From Caenorhabditis remanei (lineage: Eukaryota; Nematoda; Chromadorea; Rhabditida; Rhabditidae): a stretch of 64,000 nt of DNA. The stretch spans positions 2,337,717 through 2,401,716 of the forward strand of contig NC_071330.1 of NCBI RefSeq assembly GCF_010183535.1, read 5' to 3'. Shown piece after piece: positions 16,101 through 22,800 of this stretch (the first letter of the stretch is position 1; every line of letters starts with the position of its first letter). Below the pieces are notes generated by a model that was not told the DNA's origin, ran no database searches, and saw nothing but the letters and a program-made list of their open reading frames with translations. Both the position numbers and the translations under genes were made by a program.

Positions 16101-18494
16101 CCGTCTTGACTTTCGCTCGACACGTTGGACACGTTTGCTCTTTTTCGAGCCAGAGAGTCAGACAGAAATAATGGAAACGATGGTTGCACGGCATGATGAC
16201 AATCGATTCCCGGAATGTCGCCTCGTCGGTTCTCAGCTCCTCTTTGAGCACGAAATCTTGAGGAATATCGACCGGATTGCACACATTGTCGAGGCAGATG
16301 GCACAGACGTCTGAAAAAATATAGGATTTTTAGTGAAAGTGTCGGAAAATTGAGGAGAAATAGAATTTTCAACTCCTAAAACGACTGAAGAACTATTTTT
16401 TCGCGTAAGACTTATTAGCAGCTTCTCTCACAACTGCGCCCCACCGCAAACGAGAGAATATCGGTGAGAGACGCAGAGTTTCTTCTCGCGCCAACACAGA
16501 TTTTCACAGTTTTTGACCTTTTTTCGCCATTTTTCCTAATAATAATAATTTACAAAAAAAAACCAGGTATGTGCCCGGGTGGCGTTGAGCGCCTCGCATT
16601 TTTTGAAGAAATTCGAAATTGCGGCGAGAGAGAGTGTGCGAATTGGAGTGACGCAGACAGACTCTCTCGATTTTACACACTCTCTCTCATCGCATTTTCG
16701 CACACTTTGAATTCTTTCAGCGCCCAAAGCGCCTCCATAGGCACATCCCTGAAAAAAACCATGAAAAAATGCGAGAATAGCTCAAAAATTATGAAAATCT
16801 GTGTCGGCGCGAGAAAAAAAACTCTCTCGTTTGCGGTGGGGCGCAGTTGTAATAAAAATGCTCGGCTAATAACAAAAGGAGCATCGGCATTGTATTTATA
16901 GGTTTTCTGCACATTTTGAGCAATTTTTCACCAGTTATAAGTGAAAAATATTGGAAAATTGAGAGAAAACTACTATTTCGAGCTCCGAAACTCAATAATA
17001 TCGGCTGAAAAATTGATTTATTATCCCCATTTTCGCATTAAAATCGTGAATTCAGCAGTTTTGAGCGATTTTTAGATGAAAGTACGATGAAAAATAAACA
17101 AAACGCATTTTTTCGCTAAAAACACATTTTTTCGATTAAAAATTCATTCCAAATTCATATTTCCACTTACCAGTCTTATCCTGCTTATTCACGTGCTCCT
17201 TCTTCATCAATCGCAACGATTTGAATGATTTCCGGCCGGGAGCGATGTCTGGACGACTGAAAATGTCGGTCCAACGGCGGAACGAGTCGCGGTTTCGATC
17301 GCTGTCACCTTCCGTAGCGATTCCTGCATTTAAATCGAAAAATTTGAGGTTTTTGACTGTTTTTACCGCTAATTTTAGCTCAAATTTCCTTTTTTTTTAA
17401 CAATTTAAAAAATTCTGAAACTTACTTCTAAAAATCTCTTCGAGCAGCTCCGAATAATCGGTTGGTTGAACACGTAAATCAGCCATAATTTTCTACTTTT
17501 TCCACTGAAATTTGCTCTAAAAGCAGCGAAATCTCCACTAGAATCGTCTAGAAGTCGGCGGAATAAACGTCACACGAAGGTGACAAATTCCCCGAGGTCC
17601 GCAGCTTTTCGTCGCGGTGTTTGCGTACGAATGTCTGTCGTCTCTCCGCTTTCATCACGTGTCAGGTCTCTCTCTCTCTCCCTCGTCGTCTGCTTTCATG
17701 TGAATTGATGAATCATCCGTTTCATTCCGAAAAAAGAGAAATTTCATTCAATTCCACGCCTCTTCAGCTTGAAAAATCGATTTTTTCAATTGATTTTCAC
17801 TGTTTTCTCCTTGATTTGTAGATTTTAGTAGTTTTTATTGCTAATTATCATGGGTTGCCTGGAAAACTTTGAAATATAGCTTTTGAGAGTTCAAAAACCT
17901 GAAAATAGCTGTAAAATGCCGATTTGCCCGGTACAAATATTAATTTTCCAGTATTTTCAAGCTTAAAGGTACTTATTTTGGAAAAAAGGTTTTCCAAAGA
18001 AAGTCTTATGAAATAGCACTTTGTCTTGTTGGATATCGGTTTTCTATATTAAAAAAAGTGATCACAATCCGATTTTTGATTTGAAACGCAAGTTTTTAGC
18101 CTTATTGTCTGTCTTTATTCGAAAAAATATATAATTTTTGCCAATTTCAAGTAAAAATCTGCAATTTCGAAATCGAAAATGCCTGGAGACCGCCCATTTC
18201 TTAGAGAAAAACGGATTTTCATTCAATTTTTCTGAGAAAAAAACCTACTTTTCGTATGAAAAAACAGATTTTCAAGACGACGTCCTTCGTCCGAAAAACC
18301 AAAACGATGTGCTCTGCAAAAAGGGCGTAACCTAAATGTGGGCGGAGCCTAAACCCTAATCCTCTCATTATTCCCTTATCTTTCTTCAGAAGATGAGTTT
18401 CAACGAGAAACTCGACTCGTGTGTCTCCGTGTGCGCCGACGATCACATCAAACTGATTCCAGCCATCAAGAAACGGTTCGCCAAAAATCTCTAA
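4101..18494 (+). CDS. FAM136A-like mitochondrial twin-CX3C protein
   Basis: Three coding exons: 4101-4225, 14242-14443 and 18390-18494, giving 143 residues with all splice phases matching. The protein begins MSNSTMEATQWKVKQAVDEM and ends KKRFAKNL. It carries four CX3C pairs (CSAKC, CVESC, CAMTC, CVSVC), the layout of the FAM136A family (human about 138 residues), which localises to mitochondria, probably the intermembrane space, with the cysteines as likely disulfide pairs; molecular role not firmly known. I recall the C. elegans counterpart as ZK637.2. The gene is odd in structure: intron 1 is 10.0 kb because a 9.2-kb LTR element sits in it antisense, and intron 2 (3.9 kb) contains a complete RING gene on the other strand. 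A TTTCTATTTCAG acceptor 10 bases before the ATG suggests SL trans-splicing and supports the start. Confidence 0.93.
4490..5028 (-). repeat. 3' LTR of the helicase-bearing element
   Basis: Read on the minus strand it starts TGTAAGGGATATCG at 5028 and ends ACCTCTACT at 4490. I saw no difference from the right copy. A minus-strand TATAAATA lies at 4576-4583 and AATAAA at 4517-4522. The 96-residue ORF inside (4690-4980) lies in the U3-like part upstream of the TATA box and is repeated unchanged in the other LTR, so I treat it as non-coding. Confidence 0.92.
5029..5039 (-). other. Polypurine tract
   Basis: On the minus strand GAGGAGGGAGG abuts the LTR start TGTAAGG with no gap. In LTR retrotransposons this RNase H-resistant purine run primes plus-strand DNA synthesis. 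Its exact placement at the 3' LTR edge is strong support for the retroelement reading and for minus-strand orientation. Confidence 0.85.
5040..5405 (-). other. 3' untranslated segment of the element
   Basis: 366 bases between the helicase stop and the polypurine tract. It contains an A/T-run (5145-5160) and a GAGAGAGAGAC stretch near 5273-5284, but no hairpin block like those between the upstream ORFs. No coding signal on the element's strand. Confidence 0.5.
5406..8714 (-). CDS. UPF1-like superfamily 1 helicase encoded by the LTR element
   Basis: Single intronless ORF, 1102 residues from the ATG at 8714. An ATG at 8759 would give 1117, but a TTATCATTTCAG acceptor ends at 8745 and would remove it from spliced mRNA. 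Numbering on the longer frame: residues 1-150 are acidic and low-complexity; an unrecognised domain follows; helicase motifs fill the C-terminal half. Motif I SSFGVGKTT is near 650-660 (the first glycine of GxxGxGKT is replaced by serine), motif II DEAS near 830, motif III GDIKQLKP near 855, motif V TIDASQGQEFDLV near 1012-1024, and motif VI RLNVAMTRTK near 1058-1068. DEAS and SQGxE belong to the UPF1/MOV10/SMG2 branch, ATP-dependent RNA or RNA/DNA translocases. A nucleic-acid unwinding role is safe; the substrate is not inferable. It is the last cistron of the element. Confidence 0.92.
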   Translation of the reverse strand: MTDNPADPPLNDQPPPTDPAAAAEDLRLSNNDIEMVDVSPEQEAEILGDDATETSTEETQESTEKPSSVSTVHGEENCFQKDRSSEMNPATPVVNETNSALEKITSLPEDRSLNSVDSHPIQTYVTSDSADPSDHPFAPHYTFVKNTPPSMNEHVRWIATQIDLAHVTFFRAKTEAASQIFTEGGGGRSGAPKTALTGITSKPSDWGVIYIIVESDGRGWYAKPHLLEVVANDRPDLHMVYFDVFADDLSNPGVVPHTSNYYPGDALYVTELVTRPKATVGEKLVSFDGIHSTKNHHFWKIKTCYLLHRTIQEDVVAVKVNSSKSRSGKVLCVAAGFNTLVTAKADMFKALDKTASAGTIVSAKIFCPKLKTGEFVWNLSDESRPYAADQTRDHASSIPTFPSVITLAAASTETQETMCHTVQPFKKFPSDIRKCYKALFDSAYLGLSGTLALANKNKDFQVHTVLIDRVLTVRNKPTISFVLTNLSGPAQISQWARSSVFLMKADGRNLQMEVDDASFVDNDLVIRAKLITSESEAVDTAYKMNRVRTIVWQEMENNEYHLKLFPSAAVYQTMDPKAPVKLLLEACLGGRPIPWESIPDHRFNIEMGSVVLTSEQSRYVCALAKTNIPVIVANSSFGVGKTTMIAAALHITIRESAGNKMHLAMATTNAATAAIVLSYSKISNAATIIRMISAANYDHIDPQHRTSFDFPVVWPREFDKLLQRTDNDDQAPITEIVLDAYAHLRRVQSISLKLVRRKDLQKALKAVQKPIRTIFEILVQLINPRGVIGTISSVTDALRENGAMSQYGSRVATVQMDEASQIAIHSVIALGPLCPKARYALIGDIKQLKPYADIDLNEVLKVPAVGNLLGGTSKTSCQLNITEVRRCPFEVTATSSALFYQNRLTSIRRPRERSRFPDLLAFNNGYPLQIIDTTRFAAQQTSGTSLFNPTEASIALAITSRVLAREEKASIGILTYYKAQAGYVARELDDTPAFVGTIDASQGQEFDLVIILTSRSKSFHSSDRAGERNKTPDGTAAADPDFIESPERLNVAMTRTKSLCLVLVDVAAAGRSKLWSNLFCKIPPGSFHKDPSHLMRHLQTLH
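8744..9012 (-). promoter_or_regulatory. Intercistronic module between ORF C and helicase (hairpin plus splice acceptor)
   Basis: Just after the ORF C stop lies the block GTAGGGATGCGCAACCTACG (8972-8991), whose GTAGG (8972-8976) and CCTAC (8986-8990) arms can pair around a 9-nt loop, followed by GCTTCGT. About 230 bases further on is GTTATCATTTCAG (acceptor, exon from 8744), preceded on the minus strand by a CGTTTAAGAGCTAATATCC stretch that closely resembles the one before ORF C. The intervening GAGAGAGAGGG tract (8819-8850) is low-complexity. Confidence 0.75.
9013..9510 (-). CDS. Element ORF C, paralog of ORFs A and B (165 residues)
   Basis: Complete small ORF, ATG 10 nt downstream of a TTATAATTTCAG acceptor (exon from 9521). 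I do not recognise the family. Alignment by eye with ORFs A and B shows the same order of features: a proline-rich N-terminus, a hydrophobic HLVKLNV strand (PLVQVNV in B), a DGRL/DGRLH core segment, TEVWTRH (TEAWKRH in B, IEAWKRH in A), CGCDPHYE, and a C-terminal helix ARQIGQAVAEGVRNHVPLQG. No signal peptide or membrane segment. Conservation of a CGC motif suggests structural cysteines, but no zinc-finger spacing is complete. Probably a cytosolic or nuclear partner of the element's RNA or helicase; that is inference from position alone. Confidence 0.82.
   Translation of the reverse strand: MKRAFTDSQPSIPPKPGRQDPPPWKIVHLVKLNVTIRRHEDTLTVWIARDDSPFSTFDVKEDLPGYVLEDGRLASGGPPWRQDRRNNPLPLRSPPQFRIVSTEVWTRHRPVVELTCGCDPHYERKFFRHDDPITGMARQIGQAVAEGVRNHVPLQGMRIPFRNHN
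9521..9708 (-). promoter_or_regulatory. Intercistronic module between ORF B and ORF C
   Basis: Hairpin block GTAGGGATGTACAACCTACG at 9670-9689 (arms 9670-9674 and 9684-9688), again followed by GCTTCGT, lies about 20 bases past the ORF B stop. Downstream, the minus strand reads CTCGTTAAGAACCAATACCC and then GTTATAATTTCAG, the acceptor before ORF C. The block and the acceptor region both match the helicase-proximal module. Confidence 0.75.
9709..10209 (-). CDS. Element ORF B, paralog of ORFs A and C (166 residues)
   Basis: Complete ORF starting MDSPPPPDPVARQ, 26 nt after a GGTTACCATTTCAG acceptor (exon from 10236). Shares with C and A the PLVQVNV strand, a glutamate-rich insert (EEEEEESPGYI), DGRLH, TEAWKRH, CGCHPEYD and the terminal RQLGQAIAERIWNNLPIEGM. 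Similarity to ORF C is clearly higher than to ORF A. Function unknown to me. An uninterrupted frame beside apparently identical LTRs suggests it has been under selection until recently. Confidence 0.82.
   Translation of the reverse strand: MDSPPPPDPVARQPEQYWAIGPLVQVNVKTCLLDDDLTAWVTLDLEPFEPHEITVAMEEEEEESPGYILMDGRLHAATAPPWRALSGPRITTPAQPEPQFCEASTEAWKRHVSFDYLSCGCHPEYDADYWYHDIPLVCITRQLGQAIAERIWNNLPIEGMRFFARN
10236..10409 (-). promoter_or_regulatory. Intercistronic module between ORF A and ORF B
   Basis: Hairpin block GTAGGGATGTGCAGCCTACG at 10384-10403 (arms 10384-10388 and 10398-10402), again followed by GCTTCGTC, abuts the ORF A stop. The ORF B acceptor GGTTACCATTTCAG lies about 145 bases further along the minus strand. 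This is the third instance of the same block order. Confidence 0.75.
10410..10895 (-). CDS. Element ORF A, paralog of ORFs B and C (161 residues)
   Basis: First cistron after the leader. Starts MSSQPSVLLRPDQ; the preceding minus-strand sequence CGATTTCTTTAG ends at 10927 and is a weaker acceptor than those of B and C. Shared features: PLVEIYA strand, IEAWKRHG, CGCSLEYDDFYDEDD and a C-terminal ARQLAQDVAERLWNLCPVEGM. It lacks the DGRL core seen in B and C (LMGGVLQ in its place), so it is the most divergent copy. No recognised domain, no signal peptide. The acidic run after CGC is longer than in B or C. Confidence 0.8.
   Translation of the reverse strand: MSSQPSVLLRPDQPRHSIYPRGPLVEIYAHTGVVDGITIGIVKLELEPRSIGRLPFIQTPFRYFWLMGGVLQVMPPASHSLYDTFEPPHSGWYCIEAWKRHGAVYGNHTCGCSLEYDDFYDEDDHLDIDRCRARQLAQDVAERLWNLCPVEGMTFLDRTRA
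10927..13057 (-). other. Non-coding leader of the LTR element
   Basis: About 2.1 kb between the leader splice donor and ORF A. No ORF on the element's strand exceeds 113 codons and none resembles gag. It holds a short direct repeat (ACAAAAGCGGGCGAGGAT at 11594 and again at about 11636) and a run of degenerate 9-mers (ACTCTTAA / ATTCTTAA) at 12745-12795. Likely the first intron of the element's spliced transcripts and perhaps its packaging region, by analogy with retroelements. Confidence 0.55.
13058..13066 (-). promoter_or_regulatory. Leader splice donor
   Basis: On the minus strand AAG|GTAAGT, cut between 13064 and 13063, a perfect nematode 5' splice site. It lies about 60 bases downstream of the primer-binding site, where retroviruses and spliced LTR elements keep their leader donor. 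It could pair with the acceptors before ORFs A, B, C and the helicase. Confidence 0.7.
13120..13137 (-). other. Primer-binding site resembling initiator tRNA-Met
   Basis: Minus strand TGGTAGCAGCGAGTCTCG directly abuts the 5' LTR, its first T shared with the last LTR base. TGG pairs with the CCA tail, and TGGTAGCAG matches the 3' end of eukaryotic initiator tRNA-Met (CTGCTACCA). How far past nine bases the match to this species' tRNA extends is unknown to me. Confidence 0.75.
13137..13675 (-). repeat. 5' LTR of the helicase-bearing element
   Basis: Right-hand copy of the 539-bp repeat and, given the minus-strand gene orientation, the promoter-bearing LTR. Same length as the left copy and identical wherever I compared them, including the shared 96-codon frame. 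U3 is about 445 bp; R and U5 together are about 90 bp. Confidence 0.92.
13164..13230 (-). promoter_or_regulatory. LTR core promoter and poly(A) signal
   Basis: TATAAATA on the minus strand at 13223-13230 predicts initiation near 13200. AATAAA follows at 13164-13169, so R would lie between about 13200 and 13150. In the left LTR the same AATAAA would direct polyadenylation. An ATG at 13204 lies almost exactly at the expected start site. Confidence 0.7.
14475..14979. mobile_element. hAT-type MITE, GGGCC-rich family
   Basis: Ends CATACTTGCAA and TTGCAAGTCTG are inverted copies; the 8-bp target duplication GTAAAAGT is exact (14467-14474 and 14980-14987). Interior is A/T-rich with GGGCCGGGCC simple runs near both ends. 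Eight-base duplications with CAKRSTTG ends indicate hAT transposase mobilisation. Lies in intron 2 of the FAM136A-like gene. Confidence 0.85.
15222..15489. mobile_element. Palindromic fold-back element, TTAGC ends
   Basis: A near-perfect 268-bp hairpin: ATTAGCTTCTTACAACTGCG...CGCAGTTGTAACGAAATTGCTCTGCTAAT. Arms of about 115 bases meet near 15350. The AACTGCGCCCCA and GAGAGACGCAGAG blocks are shared with the element at 16413-16871, and the TTAGC...GCTAA termini with the 139-bp MITE. Confidence 0.75.
16033..17486 (-). CDS. RING-H2 zinc-finger protein nested in the FAM136A intron (163 residues)
   Basis: Three minus-strand exons: 17426-17486, 17171-17323 and 16033-16310, all in phase, 163 residues from the ATG at 17486. 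The N-terminal 70 residues are basic (FRRIATEGDSDRNRDSFRRW, RKSFKSLRLMKKEH). A RING-H2 domain starts at about residue 74: CAIC, then CNHRFHYFC and CPTC provide the metal ligands. RING-H2 proteins act as E3 ubiquitin ligases by binding the E2; the substrate is unknown. I recall the C. elegans counterpart as ZK637.14. The whole gene lies inside intron 2 of the opposite-strand FAM136A-like gene. Confidence 0.93.
16413..16871. mobile_element. Palindromic TTAGC element interrupted by a hAT MITE
   Basis: Left arm TTATTAGCAGCTTCTCTCACAA..., right arm ...GCGCAGTTGTAATAAAAATGCTCGGCTAATAA. Same family as 15222-15489. The loop has been entered by a second element (16564-16751). Lies upstream of the last RING exon, in that gene's intron 2. 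Confidence 0.75.
16564..16751. mobile_element. hAT-type MITE nested in a palindromic element
   Basis: Ends CAGGTATGTGCC and GGCACATCCCTG; target duplication AAAAAAAC on both sides (16556-16563, 16752-16759). Internal inverted arms contain GGCGTTGAGCGCC and GAGAGAGTGTGCG. Confidence 0.8.
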
Positions 18495-19061
18495 GTCCCG
18501 CCCACTTTTTCCCCCACGCTTATTTATATTTTGAGTATTGCCATATCTCTCTCTTCCGTTTTTAGTCTTTTATTTTTCTCAAAATTGATATCAATCTTTC
18601 TCCCCCCATTTAGGCGTATTTTTAGGCTCCCCATTCATTGTTGTGTTCATTTTTTCTCTATTGCTCACAATTCTTATTCCAGTTCTTTCTTTTTCTCATA
18701 AATATATTTTTAGTACCGTTTCTCTTTGTTTTGTCCCGTCGTTTTCCGCGTTTTCGTCGTGAATTTTTCGTATTTTAAACCGTTTCAATCCAATTTCAGC
18801 TCGAAAATGATGGTTTTGGGTGTTGACTAGGCGGAAAAATCAAAAATGAAGTTTTTAATCGAATATTTTAGGAATTTTAAGCCAGTTTCGTTTGAAAATC
18901 GCTGAAAACCGCATACTAATTCGTTTTTGAATAATCACGCAATGAGTCCAAACGTGGTATTTGCAAAGTCCGATTTTCGTGGCGAGACCCATTTACAATA
19001 TTCGTCCATGCGCCTTTTTTGTCGATTTACGCGGTGTACTGTAATTATTTCGAAATTTGTT
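18495..19061. other. 3' flank of the FAM136A-like gene
   Basis: T-rich 3' UTR and intergenic sequence. 18977-19055 carries a dispersed repeat (CGTGGCGAGACCCA ... GTCGATTTACG ... GTACTGTAATTATTT) that recurs in near-identical order at 29286-29350. No gene recognised. Confidence 0.5.
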
Positions 19062-19479
19062 ATTATCGGAATAAAAAAGTTCCGACATTTTTTACCGACG
19101 CGCAAGACTCCCGCCACTGATCTACGGAAACGCCCACTCATCATAAACATTTCTTCTGCAAGATCAGGGCACGGTTTCATTGAATTCGCGGGTGAAGTTT
19201 TGTTTAAAAATACCACTTTCTAAATAAAATTTGACCTATTTCCCTTAAAATTTCATTTCCACCATGAAGTTTGAGGAAAAAAGATCAAATTTTAAAGGAA
19301 ATAGGTCAAATTTTATTTAAAAAGTGGTATTTTAAAACAAAACTTCACCCGCGAATTCAATGAAACCGTGCCCTGATCTTGCAGAAGAAATGTTTATGAT
19401 GAGTGGGCGTTTCCGTAGATCAGTGGCGGGAGTCTTGCGCGTCGGTAAAAAATGTCGGAACTTTTTTATTCCGATAATA
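19062..19479. mobile_element. 418-bp palindrome with TA duplication
   Basis: Arms of about 190 bases run inward from TATTATCGGAATAAAAAAG and its exact inverse CTTTTTTATTCCGATAATA, separated by about 37 bases. The ends fit TA target duplication plus TTATCGG, a Tc1/mariner-type MITE signature. Each arm encodes the same 40-codon frame on opposite strands, which follows from the symmetry. It lies 400 bp upstream of lnkn-1. Confidence 0.8.
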
Positions 19480-19877
19480 GTTTTTAGTGATTTTTGTTTT
19501 TTACAAAGAAAAAATCACATTTCAAGTGATAAAATAGTAAAAATAAATGATTTTTCATCATTATATTCCAAAATTATCATAATTTTCCCATTTTTTCGTA
19601 ACATATTCTAGTTTCCCCAAATGCAAGTAATACTGATGTTTTCGCAATTTTGTCTCAGTTTTCTGTTTTAAAAATCCAGTTGTAATAGAATTGTTTGCAT
19701 TTTTTACTACAAACTGTATTTTTTTCAAAAAACGACACAAAAATCAACGTTTTTCCGTTAAAACTGGACTTACACTGCATAAAAGTTCCTAAAATCATTA
19801 TTTCCTTGCCTTTTTTCTTTTTTTTTCAAAAAAAAAAACTCCTTAAAACTCTCTCATTTTTCTCATTTCCAGGTACT

Positions 19878-22800
19878 ATGAAAAGGGTATTACCATCAGT
19901 TCTCTGGTCCCTCTTTCTACTCGTTACCGTAACCCATTCGCTGGAAAAAACGGCGCCAGATCTACTGGGAAAAGTGTGTGCATTCGGTGATTTCAATGCG
20001 GATCGCAACACGGATATACTCGTTTTCAACAATGGAAGTTTGACTATAAATTATCAAGAAACGAAGCTATTGGACGTGTTGGAAGCGTCGAAATTCACTC
20101 AAGGAACCTCGTTTGTCGTCGGAAAATCAGATTTGAATCCGGAATTGGTTGAATGTTCAGTTGGAGACTTTAATGGAGACTCTAGACTCGATGTCCTGGT
20201 GAGTTTTAACGAGAAAAGTGGTTTTTTGAGAGAAAAAATGTTGGAAAACTTGAGGTTTTGTTATGATTAGATGCAAAAGTTAACAAAAATTATAGATTTT
20301 CAGTAAAAATTTCTATTTTACCCAGTTTTTCTTTGAAAATAGATAATTTCTACTTTTTTCGGCTGTATGTTCAAGTTTTCTATTGAAAATTACACAAATG
20401 TGCTGAAAAATGACTTTTCACTGGAAAAAAAAGTTCAAAAACTATAATTTTTCATGTTTTCTCCTTCAAAATAAGGTTTTTACTCTGAAAATCTTGAATT
20501 ATGTGTGAAAATTCACAGAATACGGCTGAGAGGCCGCTGTCTTGGGGGTTTTTTTTTGGCAATTCCAGTGTTAGAAATGACAAAAATGAGTTCTCAATTA
20601 AGAAAAACGGGAAATAATACCATTTTCAATATAAAATTTCAATTTTTAGTGATTTTATGCAAAAACTCATAAGATTTTTAAGAAAAACCCAATTTCCAGC
20701 AATTTTTCCAATAGAAAAGTGAAAAAAATCACCAAAATCTCACGAAAACCGTCAATTTTACCCTTTTTTGAACCCAGAAAACCAGAATTTCGGTTTCTAG
20801 ACAATTTTCCCTCAAGTTTTAATATTTTTCACGTCAAAAACGGAATTTTCGTTCTAAATTCTCTCCCGCCATTTCCAGGTCTCAATCCGCGATGCCGACG
20901 GTCTCTACAACCACACCCTATGGACATCTGACGTCGAAAACGAGAAGGAAATCTTCCGCCCATTCCACGTGGATTTCCTCCAACAACACGCGATGGCAAT
21001 CGACGTGACGAATGACGGATGGACTGATATTTTGGGTTTCTATCCGAATGGAACAATGTTTTGTTCACAAGTCGGAAAGCAGGGAACGGTTTATCCGATT
21101 GTTCACGGGTGTGATAACGAGTTCACCAGTTTCCCCGATTCACTGAACATTTTCCCAGGAATGCCACATTTATTCGTTGATTTGAATTGTAAGTTTAAAG
21201 TGGCCGAGTTTTGGTTTCCTAGGCCATCAAGAGATAGTAGTTGCTAGCCGCGCTCTATTGACAAGCATGGTACATTTTATATAGCCGGAATAGTATGCAC
21301 ATAAGTTCGAATATTAACCGTGGCGCAAAAAATGCCGTGACGCAAAAATTGTCAATCGCGGCTGCATTGGTAGCCTTGGCCTCATCGTGAAGTTGTATCC
21401 CAGTGAAAACCGTGATTGGTGACCTGGAAAACCGAAAATTGGGAAGTTATGCCATCAAACAGTGGCCTGGCTATATTTATCATTTAGACTCGACAGTTTC
21501 ACCCATTCTAAACCCCGCCCCTTTCCCCCACAGTATCCCATAGAGGATGGCTGAAATCTCTAGGATCGAGATATTTGATCAGCAGCAGAAGGAGGACGAT
21601 CGATCTACCAGTAATTGTTAATTGTATGTGGTTAATTGTAGCTAATTGATCCATTTGGCTGATTATCCCTGAGGAAATGTCCAATTGAAGACCTACTCAG
21701 GGACAAAATGACAGTAACCCCCGTCTCGTTTATAAGGGGATACCTTCTCATGCGACAGACATCTCACGGGTTACGCCATCCTCTATACTGGGAAAAGGGG
21801 CGGGCTTGAGATGGTCTGTTTCTTTAAGTCACTCTAGAGATATCAAGTGCGCTCTATTGACGCCGTGGGAACTAGGCGGGGCATATACAAATATTTCATT
21901 AATTTTCTTCTTTTTTTCAGCCGATCTCATCGCCGACATCATTTTCATGACAAAAGACACCGATGGATCGCTCGTGATGAATGTAAGTTAGCCTTCTAGA
22001 GAATCCCCGCCCCCACTTTTGCAACATTTTCCCATTTCCAGGTGTGGCAATTGACAAAAATCGGTTGGCAATACCGTGACTGGATCCCAAAAATCTCGGT
22101 GAACCAATACGCGAACCTCGCCGCGCCGATCGTCATGGACTTTGACTCGGACGGAGAAATGGACATTCTCGTTCCGATTTGTCAGGATTCGAGTTGCAAT
22201 CGATTCGCCCAATTGGCCTCGTGGTCAAAGACGAAATCATGGGGAACAGTGACGATTGATATGCAGGATTATACGGTCAAACGGGAACCATTCTCTCTTG
22301 TTGTATTCCGTGTTGGAGAATTCTCTTTGGACAGTTTCCCCGATATTACTGCTATCATCCAGTCTAGGGTGAGGCATTTTTAGAGGGCATGGAGATAAGC
22401 CACGCCCATTTTAATTAACTTTCCAACAATAAAAAACACAGAATCCTGAATGCTCCGCCCACTTTTTTCAGCAATTCAGATTCTCATAAAGAACTAAGCT
22501 CCGCCCACTTTTTTACATTTTACAAGAGTACGAGAAATTTCGCGAAAAAATAAGCTCCGCCCACATTTCGACGATATTCCCGAGATTTGGGTTTTTCTGA
22601 GATCAAATCAGCTGGAAAGGGGCGGAGCCTATTTCAATCTTGTCTCACATTTTTTGATGCTTGATGGGCGGAGCTTGTAATCAGGTTCCTATGATTTTCT
22701 CACATAAAAGTGGGCGTGGTCGAATTGTGGGCGGAGTTGACTGCTATTTATTCTGAGCGTATACTTTTCCAAACAAAAAGGGGCGTGGCCAGGATTAGAT

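Noticed and set aside
18935..19611. Shared MKPCPDLAEEMFMMSG-type ORFs on both strands
   Set aside because: They arise because the palindrome 19062-19479 duplicates the same bases in inverse. No splice or start context, no third copy.
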